NCBI GenBank assembly: GCA_902774395.1
Contig: CACYIK010000008.1
Coordinates: 1 to 64,000, forward strand
DNA: 64,000 nucleotides
Origin: an uncultured Bacteroidota bacterium
GTDB lineage: Bacteria; Bacteroidota; Bacteroidia; Bacteroidales; P3
Direction: 5' to 3'
Of this stretch, positions 25,643 through 33,790 are shown in pieces. The translations under genes were made by a program, and so were the position numbers. Numbering within the stretch: position 1 is the first letter of the stretch; every line of letters starts with the position of its first letter. The notes beneath the pieces were generated by a model. That model saw only the letters and a program-made list of their open reading frames with translations. It made no database searches and was not told the DNA's origin.

Positions 25643-25988
25643 TTGGTGGTTTCTATTTCATATTATCCGGAATGTTGCAAATCAATGGAATCTCAGTTGA
25701 AGTAACAAGAGAATTTCTGAAGAAAGGTGTACAAGAAACAACATTTGGTATTATATTCTGAGGATTATAACTAACAGAGGGCGATGCAAGCATCGTAGCT
25801 TTCTCGTTGAAAAGATACGGGCAACTCATGGTCGTCGAAAGGGAGGCGGTTAAATCTTGTACATACCAAAATTTACTTGTCAACGAATGGTTTGTGCCTG
25901 TGGCCACATAGCTATTGATACATTAACGTCTATCATCCGTGTTCGGGTAGTAAAGATCGATCGTCCTTCAACATGGACGTAAACAATA

Positions 25989-25996
25989 CAAAAGTA
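25989..25996 (-). promoter_or_regulatory. Possible -7 box upstream of the type IX cargo gene
   Basis: Minus-strand TACTTTTG; no good -33 TTTG. If active, the leader to the gene at 25642 would be about 340 bases and would cross a tiny 13-codon frame (ATG at 25957-25959). Confidence 0.4.
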
Positions 25997-26093
25997 CAAA
26001 TTTAGCAATAGTTTTCATAATTATTTGAAATTCTGTTCAACATAATTTATCATTTGCAAAATTACAAATTTATTTTTATTCATACAAATTATT

Positions 26094-26179
26094 TTCAAAA
26101 CACGCTCATTTTCAACACCAAAACAGTACCAATAACTACCATGATAGGTCTTGAACACAAAATGGTAGGGTATTAGTGG
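26094..26179. repeat. Divergent-promoter palindrome, copy C
   Basis: Left arm CCAATAACTACCAT (26129-26142) and right arm ATGGTAGGGTATTAGTGG (26162-26179) are imperfectly complementary. The preceding 27 bases (26094-26120) match 50322-50348 at 23 of 27 positions. It lies between divergent genes. Confidence 0.6.
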
Positions 26180-26264
26180 ACTTTTCGTGGGTCGTAAACC
26201 ATCCCAGTGAGGGTGTTTTCATTGCCCCCAAAAAACTTTTTTCCGACGGATGAAAAAATGTTCG

Positions 26265-26272
26265 TATCTTTG
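26265..26272 (+). promoter_or_regulatory. -7 box for the WG-repeat gene
   Basis: TATCTTTG 28 bases before ATG 26300; the -33 region is only a weak match. Confidence 0.55.
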
Positions 26273-26299
26273 CATTTTGAATTAAAGACATTATTATAG

Positions 26300-27652
26300 A
26301 TGAAACGCACCTGCATTCTGCTTATTGCCACCCTGATGGCCTGTTTCGGAGGCCATGCGCAAAAGCTTGCCTACGAGAGTTCCCTGCAGAGCTTCGGATA
26401 TAAAAACGACAACGGCACCTGGAAGATAGCACCCATCTACCAGCGCGCCGGCGAGTTCGAGGGTGGCGCCCGCAAATGGGCCCCCGTGAAGCTCGACGGA
26501 CACTGGGGTGTCATCGATGTCGACGGCAACCTCGTCTGCCGCAACCTGCTGCCCACCAAGGAGGTGGCCCGCGAAGCCGGCCAGCAGTGGGAGGTGCAGA
26601 GCGAGCCGGGCAAATGGGTCTATCCTGCCCGCAACCAGGCCGACGGCCGCTGGGGCTTCGTCGACTACTACGGCCGCTGGAAGTACCAGCCCGTCTACGA
26701 GGCCGCCAACCCCCACCAGGGCAAGGAGCCCAAGAGCTACGCCACCGTGAAGAAGGAAGGCCGCTGGGGCTGCATCGACGGCCGCGGCATACTGGTCATC
26801 AACAATATCTTCCAGACCGCCGAGCAGGCCGAGGAGGCCGGCGCACAGTGGGCGCTGGGACGCAACTACTACAGATGGCGCCAGGCCGTCACCAACCCCC
26901 AGACGGGTCTGTGGGGCTTCGTGGACTACCTGGGCCGCTGGGCCGTCAAGCCGGTCTACACCGACCAGGTGGCCTTCGGCGAGGACAACCTCTACGAGTA
27001 CACACAGGTGAAGCAGGAAGGCCGCTGGGGCAACATCAGCCGCAACGGCGAGGTCATCTCCACCTTCATCTTCTTCACCCAAGAGGATGCCGCCTACGCC
27101 CTGCAGCAGTATGAGCACGGCCGCACCCTCGAAGACTGGCGCTTCCCCGTCTCCAACCCTTCCGACGGCAAATGGGGCTGGGTGGACTGGAGCGGCGAAT
27201 GGCAGATCCAGCCCATCTACGAGGATGCCACCCACTTCGCCAACGACACAGGACTCTTCGCCACAGCGAAATATGACGGCTACTGGATGGTGGTGAGCGA
27301 CACCGGCGAGGACCTCTCGCGCAATGTCTTCAACCTCTCGTCGGAAGCCTGGCAGGCTGGCAACCAGTGGGACACCCACCAGGAACTGGGTCACTGGCTC
27401 TACCCCATCATGGACCCCGGCACCCAGGCCTGGGGCTATGTCGACTACAAGGGCGAGTGGGTCATCAAGCCCACCCTCGAGGATGCCAAGCTCTTCACCT
27501 TCGTGTGGAACGACCGCGTGGCCCCCGCCAAGATGGACGGCAAATGGGGCTGCATAGACCACACCGGACAGTTCGTGGTGAAGAACCAGTACAAGACCTC
27601 GGCCGAAGCCGCCATGGCCGGCAGACGATGGGCCGAAGGGAAGAAGTTTTGA
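26300..27652 (+). CDS. Secreted WG-repeat protein
   Basis: A 450-residue protein with a signal peptide (MKRTCILLIATLMACFGGHAQ). It is built of about eight WG beta-hairpin repeats of the form xWGxxDxxGxW: HWGVIDVDGN, RWGFVDYYGRW, RWGCIDGRGI, LWGFVDYLGRW, RWGNISRNGE, KWGWVDWSGEW, AWGYVDYKGEW, KWGCIDHTGQ. Helical insertions such as TKEVAREAGQQWEV and SEAWQAGNQWDTHQ repeat between some of them. WG-repeat proteins are extracellular or cell-surface; their function is poorly known. Confidence 0.88.
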   Translation: MKRTCILLIATLMACFGGHAQKLAYESSLQSFGYKNDNGTWKIAPIYQRAGEFEGGARKWAPVKLDGHWGVIDVDGNLVCRNLLPTKEVAREAGQQWEVQSEPGKWVYPARNQADGRWGFVDYYGRWKYQPVYEAANPHQGKEPKSYATVKKEGRWGCIDGRGILVINNIFQTAEQAEEAGAQWALGRNYYRWRQAVTNPQTGLWGFVDYLGRWAVKPVYTDQVAFGEDNLYEYTQVKQEGRWGNISRNGEVISTFIFFTQEDAAYALQQYEHGRTLEDWRFPVSNPSDGKWGWVDWSGEWQIQPIYEDATHFANDTGLFATAKYDGYWMVVSDTGEDLSRNVFNLSSEAWQAGNQWDTHQELGHWLYPIMDPGTQAWGYVDYKGEWVIKPTLEDAKLFTFVWNDRVAPAKMDGKWGCIDHTGQFVVKNQYKTSAEAAMAGRRWAEGKKF

Positions 27653-27656
27653 CGGA

Positions 27657-27680
27657 ATTAAGAATTAAGAATTAAGAATT
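27657..27680 (+). repeat. Heptad array before pyrC start
   Basis: Period-7 TTAAGAA units run directly into the TTG start of pyrC. The same heptamer family is at 38549-38597. Confidence 0.8.
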
Positions 27681-29075
27681 TTGAAAACGCTGATTCATAA
27701 TGCGACCATCGTCAACGAGGGTCGCATTTTTGTTGGTTCGGTCGTCATCGAAGACGACAAGATAGTTGAAGTTTCGGAAAACTCGGAATACTCTGATTCT
27801 TCTGAGTTTTCCGAAGTCATCGATGCCACCGGCATGATTCTCATGCCGGGTGTCATCGACACCCACGTGCATTTCCGCGATGGCGGAAACTCGGAGAACC
27901 CTGCGGGCACCTTCTATTCTGAGTCTCGGGCGGCTCGCGCCGGCGGCGTGACGTCGGTGGTGGACATGCCCAACACCAAGCCACTGACGACCACCCTGGA
28001 GGCCTTGGAAGCCAAGGAGACGCTGGCGGCACGCGACTCCGCCGTGAACTACGGCTTCATGCTCGGCGCCACCAACGACAATATCGACGACCTGCTGGCC
28101 ATCGAGCCCACGCGCTATGCCGCCATCAAGCTCTTCCTCGGCTCGTCGACGGGCAACATGCTGATGAACAACCCCGAGCAGCTCGACCACCTGTTCCGCG
28201 ACGCCCGCAAACTCATCGTGGCGCACTGCGAGCAGGAGGAGGTCATCCAGGCCAACCTGCTCAACGCCAAGCGCGAATACCAGGGCACCGCCGACGAGAC
28301 GGCAGCCCTGCACCCCAAGATACGCAACAGCGAGGCCTGCTTCCTCTCGACCTACCACGCCATCGAGCGTGCCCGCCGCTACGGCACACGCTTCCACGTG
28401 GCCCATATCTCGACGGCCACGGAGCTCTCGCTGCTGAGCAACTTCGACCTCGAGAAGAAGCATATCACCGCCGAGGTGACGCCCAACCACCTGTGGTTCG
28501 ACGACCGCGACTATGCCGAGCTGGGCAACAAGATCAAGTGCAACCCCGCCATCAAGAGCAACGACGACCGCCTGGCGCTGTGGGCCGCCCTAGAGGACGA
28601 CCTCATCGACACCATCGCCACCGACCATGCCCCCCACCCCCTCGAAGCCAAGCAGAAGCCCTACTTCGACGCCCCCAGCGGCATCCCCAGCATCCAGCAT
28701 TCGCTGCAGATGATGCTAGAACCAGTGGTTAGTGATGAGTGTGGAGTGATGAGTGATGAATTGGTTGACGCATCCACTCACTCATCACTCATCACTCATC
28801 ACTCATCATTGCTCACCCTGCTGGTGAGCAAGATGTGCCACAACCCTGCCCTGCTCTTCGGCATCGAAGGGCGCGGATTCATCCGCAAGGACTACAAGGC
28901 CGACCTCGTGCTGGTGCGTCCCGGCGTAGAGGAGAAGGTCACGCGCGAATCATTATTATATAAGTGCGGCTGGAGTCCCCTCGAAGGACAGACATTCCAC
29001 ACCCACATCGAGCGCGTATGGGTCAACGGCAACGACACCGTCGACCACGGCGAGCCACTGAAATTCAGCAAATAG
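27681..29075 (+). CDS. pyrC: Dihydroorotase
   Basis: A 464-residue amidohydrolase of the type I dihydroorotase family, third step of pyrimidine synthesis. Metal ligands are in DTHVHFRDGG (about residue 60). AHCEQEE, FHVAHIST and the closing ATDHAPH (about residue 315) match the family, and a final catalytic-domain helix follows. The start is TTG 27681 (MKTLIHNATIVNEG by homology). Two array insertions are in frame: 27773-27818, a 9-base array encoding SENSEYSDSSEFSE in the N-terminal beta sandwich, and 28729-28810, an inverted heptad pair encoding VSDECGVMSDEL...SSLITHHSS after the last metal motif. Metal and substrate motifs are intact, so it is probably active. Confidence 0.94.
   Translation: MKTLIHNATIVNEGRIFVGSVVIEDDKIVEVSENSEYSDSSEFSEVIDATGMILMPGVIDTHVHFRDGGNSENPAGTFYSESRAARAGGVTSVVDMPNTKPLTTTLEALEAKETLAARDSAVNYGFMLGATNDNIDDLLAIEPTRYAAIKLFLGSSTGNMLMNNPEQLDHLFRDARKLIVAHCEQEEVIQANLLNAKREYQGTADETAALHPKIRNSEACFLSTYHAIERARRYGTRFHVAHISTATELSLLSNFDLEKKHITAEVTPNHLWFDDRDYAELGNKIKCNPAIKSNDDRLALWAALEDDLIDTIATDHAPHPLEAKQKPYFDAPSGIPSIQHSLQMMLEPVVSDECGVMSDELVDASTHSSLITHHSSLLTLLVSKMCHNPALLFGIEGRGFIRKDYKADLVLVRPGVEEKVTRESLLYKCGWSPLEGQTFHTHIERVWVNGNDTVDHGEPLKFSK
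27773..27818 (+). repeat. 9-base array in pyrC
   Basis: Units TCGGAAAAC, TCGGAATAC, TCTGATTCT, TCTGAGTTT, TCCGAAGTC encode an SEx tripeptide series. Confidence 0.75.
28729..28810 (+). repeat. Inverted pair of heptad arrays in pyrC
   Basis: Forward arm 28729-28762 (GAGTGAT family, with variants that remove TGA stops) and reverse arm 28775-28810 (ACTCATC units) are about 12 bases apart, giving a potential ~30-bp hairpin inside the coding sequence. Confidence 0.88.
29031..29075 (+). repeat. pyrC 3'-terminal repeat, copy 1
   Basis: The last 45 bases of pyrC (NDTVDHGEPLKFSK and stop) recur at 30061-30105 with 5 mismatches. The copies bracket a two-gene cassette. Confidence 0.8.
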
Positions 29076-29077
29076 CA

Positions 29078-29461
29078 ATGAAACACCCCATTGTACCACT
29101 ACTCTTTGCCGCCCTGCTGGCTACGGCCTGCACCGACACAGAACTGCACTATGTGCGCGGCACCCTCTATACCGACAGCACCCTCACCACCCCCATGTCC
29201 GGCCAGACGCTGGACTTCGTGATGGAACAGGACGACACCCTGGGCACCATCCGCACCGACAACCAAGGACACTTCGGATTTGCCTTCAACGTCGGCATCG
29301 ACCCCATCGCCCGACGCGACGCCAAGTTCAAAATAGAATACAGCTGGCTTTACATCATCCACCAAGGCGACACCCTCTACGGCAACGAATACCCTCAAAC
29401 CGACGGCGACACGCTGCTACTCTATCCGGGATGCAATAAAGTAAGGAGGCACAGGAAATGA
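29078..29461 (+). CDS. Small lipoprotein, unknown function
   Basis: A 127-residue lipoprotein (lipobox LATAC, Cys17) starting three bases after the pyrC stop. The mature part is beta-rich and acidic: HYVRGTLYTDSTLTTPMSGQTLDFV, then a carboxypeptidase-regulatory-like strand pattern TIRTDNQGHFGFAF. This suggests a small immunoglobulin-like or CarboxypepD_reg-type sandwich. It overlaps the next gene by ATGA, so the pair is co-translated. Confidence 0.75.
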   Translation: MKHPIVPLLFAALLATACTDTELHYVRGTLYTDSTLTTPMSGQTLDFVMEQDDTLGTIRTDNQGHFGFAFNVGIDPIARRDAKFKIEYSWLYIIHQGDTLYGNEYPQTDGDTLLLYPGCNKVRRHRK

Positions 29462-30042
29462 GACGACTGGTATTGATAGCCCTTTTGCTGGCCTTTATCC
29501 CCACTGCTCAATCCCAGTCGGAGGATTCCGTCTTCGTACCCTTGAGTACCATCAAAATCAACCCCTATGCATGGACTCATCCCTCCGTGTTCTACGAGTA
29601 TGGCTTTGCCCAGCGGCACGCCTTCGAGGCCTCCATCGGTGGAGCACCCCAAGGAGGGTTCTTGTCCGGAGCCCATCCGGCCAACATGCTCTTCGGCACC
29701 CTCAGCTACCGCTGGTACGTCGCCCAGTGGCGCCACCTCCACCTGTTCCTCTCGGGAGGCGGATGTTTCCTCTACACCTGGGGCACATACAATCTATACA
29801 ACGGTAGCGACGGCTGGGACATCCGTACCCGCACCTATCACTACAGCGATCACCGCATCGCCCCCACCTTCGGTTACGGATTCCGCATCCCGGCAGGACG
29901 GTTGTTCATAGAATTTATTGCGTTGATACCCCTTACCGAACAATGGCATCAGACGGATAACGACAACGGCATCATCTCCGACACAAAAACCGCGTTCGGC
30001 ATCTCCCAGCAGATATGCATCAAGCTCGGACTGACCTTCTGA
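29458..30042 (+). CDS. Outer-membrane barrel protein, unknown function
   Basis: A 194-residue protein with a signal peptide (cleavage after TAQSQ, about residue 20). Aromatic-rich alternating strands follow (FGTLSYRWYVAQWRHLHLFLSGGG, APTFGYGFRIPAGRLFIEF) and it ends ICIKLGLTF. It resembles small Bacteroidota outer-membrane barrels. It is translationally coupled to the lipoprotein gene (overlap 29458-29461). The two-gene cassette is bracketed by the 45-base pyrC-tail repeat. Confidence 0.75.
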   Translation: MRRLVLIALLLAFIPTAQSQSEDSVFVPLSTIKINPYAWTHPSVFYEYGFAQRHAFEASIGGAPQGGFLSGAHPANMLFGTLSYRWYVAQWRHLHLFLSGGGCFLYTWGTYNLYNGSDGWDIRTRTYHYSDHRIAPTFGYGFRIPAGRLFIEFIALIPLTEQWHQTDNDNGIISDTKTAFGISQQICIKLGLTF

Positions 30043-30060
30043 GCCACCCACATCAACCCA

Positions 30061-30105
30061 AACGACACCGTCAGCCACGGCGAGCCACTAGCATTCAGCA
30101 AATAG
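30061..30105 (+). pseudogene. Duplicate of the pyrC 3' tail
   Basis: 45 bases matching pyrC 29031-29075 at 40 positions, still readable as NDTVSHGEPLAFSK and stop, but with no pyrC sequence in front. It marks a past duplication or recombination event around the inserted gene pair. Confidence 0.75.
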
Positions 30106-30124
30106 CCACCACAAGGCCTTCTCA

Positions 30125-30766
30125 CTAGAAGCCCAAACCTATGCCAAAAATCCAAGTGCCGGTATGGCGCTCATAATGGTCGTTCTTGCTGAAATTGAAA
30201 AGACCAATATTGCGTCCACCAAAGAAATGGAGATGCTTGTAATCAAAGCTGGCGCCCACCATAAATCCGAAGGCTAACGGATTATCGTAAATATCTTGAC
30301 TGGGATCGACGACATCGTCAGCATAGTCATCCTTGAGCCAATCATCCTTGATGGACATCCCCGCAATCTTGATTTGAGTTTGGGCGCTGAGGGTGTAGCT
30401 AACCACAAAACCCGAGAAAAGGGTCAGATGCCAGTCTTCATTGAAAGGCAGGCTACCATTGGCAAGAATGGGGATATCTGCCGTCAAGACGGTGGATTCC
30501 TGCTTAGCGCCCATATTTTCCTCGCTCTTCATGGAGTAGCGTGCGCCAGCACCAAACGCAATATAAAATTCGTCATATATACGAAAATTGTAGTAGATAT
30601 TACCACCAAAGCCCATCATACCCAGCTCCTGCGGACCCGAAGAAGGTCCTCCCGTGTACTCGGTAGTGATGGTAGTAGGCATATAGCCGATATTGAGTCC
30701 GAACTGGGCGTGAGAGATGCCTCCGAAAAGAATAACAAAAACAGTAAAGGCAAGTGTTTTTTTCAT
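30125..30766 (-). CDS. Outer-membrane barrel protein
   Basis: A 213-residue porin-like protein: signal peptide to GGISHAQ, then amphipathic strands (FGLNIGYMPTTITTEY, IYDEFYIAFGAGARY, WHLTLFSGFVVSYTL) and a C-terminal aromatic strand WIFGIGLGF. It belongs to the outer-membrane beta-barrel type found widely in Bacteroidota. It is downstream of another barrel gene (30806-31450) on the same strand with a 39-base gap, and the two are probably distant paralogues. Confidence 0.78.
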   Translation of the reverse strand: MKKTLAFTVFVILFGGISHAQFGLNIGYMPTTITTEYTGGPSSGPQELGMMGFGGNIYYNFRIYDEFYIAFGAGARYSMKSEENMGAKQESTVLTADIPILANGSLPFNEDWHLTLFSGFVVSYTLSAQTQIKIAGMSIKDDWLKDDYADDVVDPSQDIYDNPLAFGFMVGASFDYKHLHFFGGRNIGLFNFSKNDHYERHTGTWIFGIGLGF

Positions 30767-30805
30767 GATTTTTTTTTAGGGTTGTGTCTGTTTGTATTGC
30801 GATGG

Positions 30806-31450
30806 TCACCTATCCAGGCTTCCCAGCGTCACGCCGAGGCCGACGAAGAGGGTGCTGCCCTCCCAGGCTTTCTTCACCGACTCCTTGTTGGCCAGGCTGA
30901 AGTCATCGCGGTCAATCATATCAATATTGTAGCCCGCATAGATACGGAAGCGTCCGAACTGGACACCGGCGCCGAGGGTGGCGCCCATGTCGCAGTGGAG
31001 GTCCACCTGGTCGGCCACATTGCGGAAATTGGTAAGTCTCGAGATGCCCACGTTGAACACCGGACCGCCATAGATGAGTAGGTCGGTCTTCTCGCCCAGC
31101 GCCACCTTGAAGTTCAGGTAGAAGGGAATCTTCAAGGTCATCGTGGAGGTGGAAAAGTCGTGGTCGTTGCTGTCGGCGGCCAGCGTCTTGGCCTGTGCGA
31201 TGCTGATGTAGGCGCCGGGGGCGATGCCCACCTCGCCAATCAGCGGCACGTTGAGCGACACGCCCACCATTCCGCCATTCATGTAGTCGACATGATTTAT
31301 CAGACTGTCGAGGGTGCCGTTCTGGTAGTTGAACGTGTGCTCCTGATGGACATAGGCCGCGTTGATGCTCACCTGCGAGCGGGCGGTGACGGGAAGGAGT
31401 AGGACGGTGAGAACAGCGCCCACTGCGAGCAAAGAAAATAACTTTTTCAT
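30806..31450 (-). CDS. Outer-membrane barrel protein (PorT-like type)
   Basis: A 214-residue protein from ATG 31450 (MKKLFSLLAVGAVLT), with the signal ending near ARSQ. Strand pattern: VSINAAYVHQEHTFNY, GMVGVSLNVPLIGEVGIAPGAYIS, LKIPFYLNFKVALGEKTDLLIYGGPVF, IYAGYNIDMIDRD and final FVGLGVTL. This is the outer-membrane beta-barrel (OMP_b-brl/PorT-like) type. A longer frame extends upstream to 31513 but has no signal at its start. Confidence 0.78.
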   Translation of the reverse strand: MKKLFSLLAVGAVLTVLLLPVTARSQVSINAAYVHQEHTFNYQNGTLDSLINHVDYMNGGMVGVSLNVPLIGEVGIAPGAYISIAQAKTLAADSNDHDFSTSTMTLKIPFYLNFKVALGEKTDLLIYGGPVFNVGISRLTNFRNVADQVDLHCDMGATLGAGVQFGRFRIYAGYNIDMIDRDDFSLANKESVKKAWEGSTLFVGLGVTLGSLDR

Positions 31451-31462
31451 ATCAAGACAAAT

Positions 31463-31545
31463 GATTTTTTTTAAAGACAAGAAAAGACAAGAAAGGACAA
31501 CAGACACTCTCACCTTGTCTTTCTTGTCCTTTCTTGTCTTCTTAA
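31463..31545. repeat. Inverted pair of AAAGACAAG arrays
   Basis: Units AAAGACAAG / AAAAGACAAG on the left and CTTGTCTTT / CTTTCTTGTC on the right are complementary, giving a hairpin in the gap between the acyl-CoA synthetase gene and the barrel gene. A related sequence lies in the signal peptide at 38350-38385. Confidence 0.75.
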
Positions 31546-31549
31546 TAAA

Positions 31550-33622
31550 TTATTTCTCGAGGCGGATACGTGCGTCGACGGCGGTGACGTAGCGCGGGTT
31601 GCCGAGGAGCGGGTTGAGGTCCATCTCGGCAATCTCGGGAGCGGCCTGCACCAGGGCGCTGACGCGGGCCACCTGCTCGGCATAGAGGTCGATGTTCACG
31701 CCCTCCTGGCCACGCACGCCTTCGAGTATCTTGTAGCCCTTGAGCTTCTTGAGCATCTCCTTGGCCTCGGCGGCGGTGATGGGAGCCAGAGCGCTCTGCA
31801 CGTCCTTGAGCACCTCGATGAAGATACCGCCCAGACCGAAGAATATCTGATGGCCGAATTTCTCGTCGCGGATGGCGCCGATGTAGACGTCGGTACCGTC
31901 AAGCATGGGGTACATCTCCACAGCGTAGGTCTCGGGGATGACGATGAGGCGGTCGAACTCCTTGGCCACGGTGTCGAGGTCCTTGACGCCGAGGGTCACG
32001 CCACCCACGTCGCTCTTGTGCAGCGGGCCGACGACCTTCATGACGAGGGGCACATCCTTCGAGCAGCCCACCTCCTTGGCGAAGGCCAGGGCGTCCTCTT
32101 TCTTGCTCACCTCGACGCTCTTCTTGCGGCTGATGCCGGCGGCATCGAGCAGCTCGTTGTAGTCGGCGATCTCCATGTAGCCGTCCTTGCAGCGCTCCAC
32201 GGTCTTGCGGATGCGGGCCACGTCGATCTTGGGCAGCTCGACATTCTCGGGCTGGGGCTTGGGGGTATGGTAGACCTTCACGAGGGCGTTACCGAGGACG
32301 CACTCCTCGGGGAAGTTGATATTGCCCTTGGCGATGAAGTCCTCGATCTCGCTCTTGACGTTGATGATGGAAGGCAGCACGGGGAAGATAGGTTTCTTGC
32401 AGGTGCGCATCTTCTGGTCGAGCAGGTCGTAGACCTCCTTGTTGCTGAACAATCCGGGGCTACCGAAGATGACGACGGAGAAGTCGATATCGGTGTATTC
32501 GTTCTCGACGGTGTCGATGATATAGCCCAGCTGCTCGGCGGTGCCGGTGGCGAGGAAGTCGATGGGGTTACCCACGGAGGAGCCGCCGAAGAGCTTCTCC
32601 AGCAGGGGTGCGCTGGCGGGATGGTCCTTCAGGCTGGGGACCTCCATGCCGCCGTTCGACAGCACGTCGGTGAGCATCACGGCGGGACCGCCGGCGTGGG
32701 TGATGACGGCGCAGCGTTTGCCCTTCAGCTCGGGATACATGAAGACGGCGCAGACGGTGGTGAGCTCCTGACGGTTCTGGCAGCGCACGATACCGGCCTT
32801 GCGGAACAGGGCGTCGACGGCGGCGTCGTTGGTGGCCAGGGCTCCGGTGTGGCTCGAAGCGGCACGGCTACCGGCGGCACTGCCACCGCTCTTGATGGCG
32901 GCGATATGGCAGCCCTTGTTGATGAGGCTGCGGCTGTGCTTGAGGAGACGCTGCGGGTCGCCGATCTTCTCCATGTAGAGCATGATGACATGCGAAGACT
33001 TCACGGGATCGAAGGTCTCGTCGAGGTGCTCGAGGACGTCTTCGATACCCAGCTGGGCGCTGTTACCCACAGCCCACACGCTGTTGAACTTAAGACCGTT
33101 GCTCATGCCGTACTCCTTGATGAACACGGCGGTGGCACCGGAACCGGTGATAAAGTCCACACCCTTGGGATCTAGCGGAGGAATGGGGGTGTCGAAGCAG
33201 CCGGCATAGTTCACGTTGAGGAAGCCGGTGCAGTTGGGGCCGATGAGCGAGCCGCCGACGCTGTTGATGGTGTCGACGATGTGTTTCTCGATTTCGGCGC
33301 CCTCGTGGCTCTCCTCCGAGAAGCCGGCGCTGACGATGATGAAGCCCTTGCAGCCCTTCTCCTTGGCCAGCACGTCGACCGTCTGGGCGCAGAACTTAGC
33401 GGCAATGCAGAGGATGGCGCAGTCGACCTGCGGCAGGTCCTCGACCTTGGCGTAGCACTTCACGCCCTGCACCTCGGTCTCTTTGGGGTTCACGGCGTAG
33501 ACCTGACCCTTGAAGGGGCTCTCGAGGAGGTTCTTCAGCGACTTTCCGCCGGGCTTATGGACATCGGACGAAGCACCGCAAATGACGATGCTACGAGGAT
33601 TCAGTAATTCTTTTGCTATCAT
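31550..33622 (-). CDS. ADP-forming acetate/acyl-CoA synthetase (single-chain)
   Basis: A 690-residue fusion of the alpha and beta subunits of ADP-forming acetyl-CoA synthetase, which makes ATP from acyl-CoA. N-terminal CoA-binding domain (VICGASSDVHKPGGKSL), then the succinyl-CoA ligase-like part with GPNCTGFLN, ITGSGATAV and the phospho-histidine loop SSHTGALATND (His about 258). A C-terminal ATP-grasp region follows (VPLVMKVVGPLHKSDVGGVTLGVKD ... FGLGGIFIEVLKD). It fits a fermentative anaerobe making acetate. Promoter at 33658-33688. Confidence 0.93.
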   Translation of the reverse strand: MIAKELLNPRSIVICGASSDVHKPGGKSLKNLLESPFKGQVYAVNPKETEVQGVKCYAKVEDLPQVDCAILCIAAKFCAQTVDVLAKEKGCKGFIIVSAGFSEESHEGAEIEKHIVDTINSVGGSLIGPNCTGFLNVNYAGCFDTPIPPLDPKGVDFITGSGATAVFIKEYGMSNGLKFNSVWAVGNSAQLGIEDVLEHLDETFDPVKSSHVIMLYMEKIGDPQRLLKHSRSLINKGCHIAAIKSGGSAAGSRAASSHTGALATNDAAVDALFRKAGIVRCQNRQELTTVCAVFMYPELKGKRCAVITHAGGPAVMLTDVLSNGGMEVPSLKDHPASAPLLEKLFGGSSVGNPIDFLATGTAEQLGYIIDTVENEYTDIDFSVVIFGSPGLFSNKEVYDLLDQKMRTCKKPIFPVLPSIINVKSEIEDFIAKGNINFPEECVLGNALVKVYHTPKPQPENVELPKIDVARIRKTVERCKDGYMEIADYNELLDAAGISRKKSVEVSKKEDALAFAKEVGCSKDVPLVMKVVGPLHKSDVGGVTLGVKDLDTVAKEFDRLIVIPETYAVEMYPMLDGTDVYIGAIRDEKFGHQIFFGLGGIFIEVLKDVQSALAPITAAEAKEMLKKLKGYKILEGVRGQEGVNIDLYAEQVARVSALVQAAPEIAEMDLNPLLGNPRYVTAVDARIRLEK

Positions 33623-33657
33623 ATCTTTGTTATTATTATTTGTTTTCTAATAAAATG

Positions 33658-33688
33658 CAAAGATACAAATAAAATTTCAATCTACAAA
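33658..33688 (-). promoter_or_regulatory. Promoter of the acyl-CoA synthetase gene
   Basis: Minus-strand TATCTTTG (plus 33658-33665) and TTTG (plus 33685-33688), 19-base spacer. Confidence 0.72.
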
Positions 33689-33689
33689 A

Positions 33690-33729
33690 AAAACTTTGCC
33701 ACCGCAAGGAAAAAATCCCGCGGTGGCAA
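33690..33729 (-). terminator. Terminator of the flippase gene
   Basis: Stem TTGCCACCGC (33696-33705) / GCGGTGGCAA (33720-33729); on the minus strand a T-rich tract follows. The promoter of the next gene starts within its tail. Confidence 0.8.
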
Positions 33730-33790
33730 GGCGTATCGAAAAACAATGCAAGGTTTGATTTCGGTCTCAGTGAAGGTGGCGGTAATTTTA

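Larger units (their letters stand above)
25643..26299. other. AT-rich intergenic region without a convincing gene
   Basis: A ~650-base gap. It holds a weak 84-codon minus-strand frame (25653-25907, GTG start, no signal, no family), a minus-strand TACTTTTG box at 25989-25996, the palindromic element copy C (26094-26179) and the promoter of the WG-repeat gene. Base composition is strikingly AT-rich. Confidence 0.6.

Noticed and set aside
25653..25907. 84-codon minus-strand frame upstream of the type IX cargo gene
   Set aside because: GTG start, no signal peptide, no recognisable motif and an AT-rich setting; kept only as a note in the intergenic entry.
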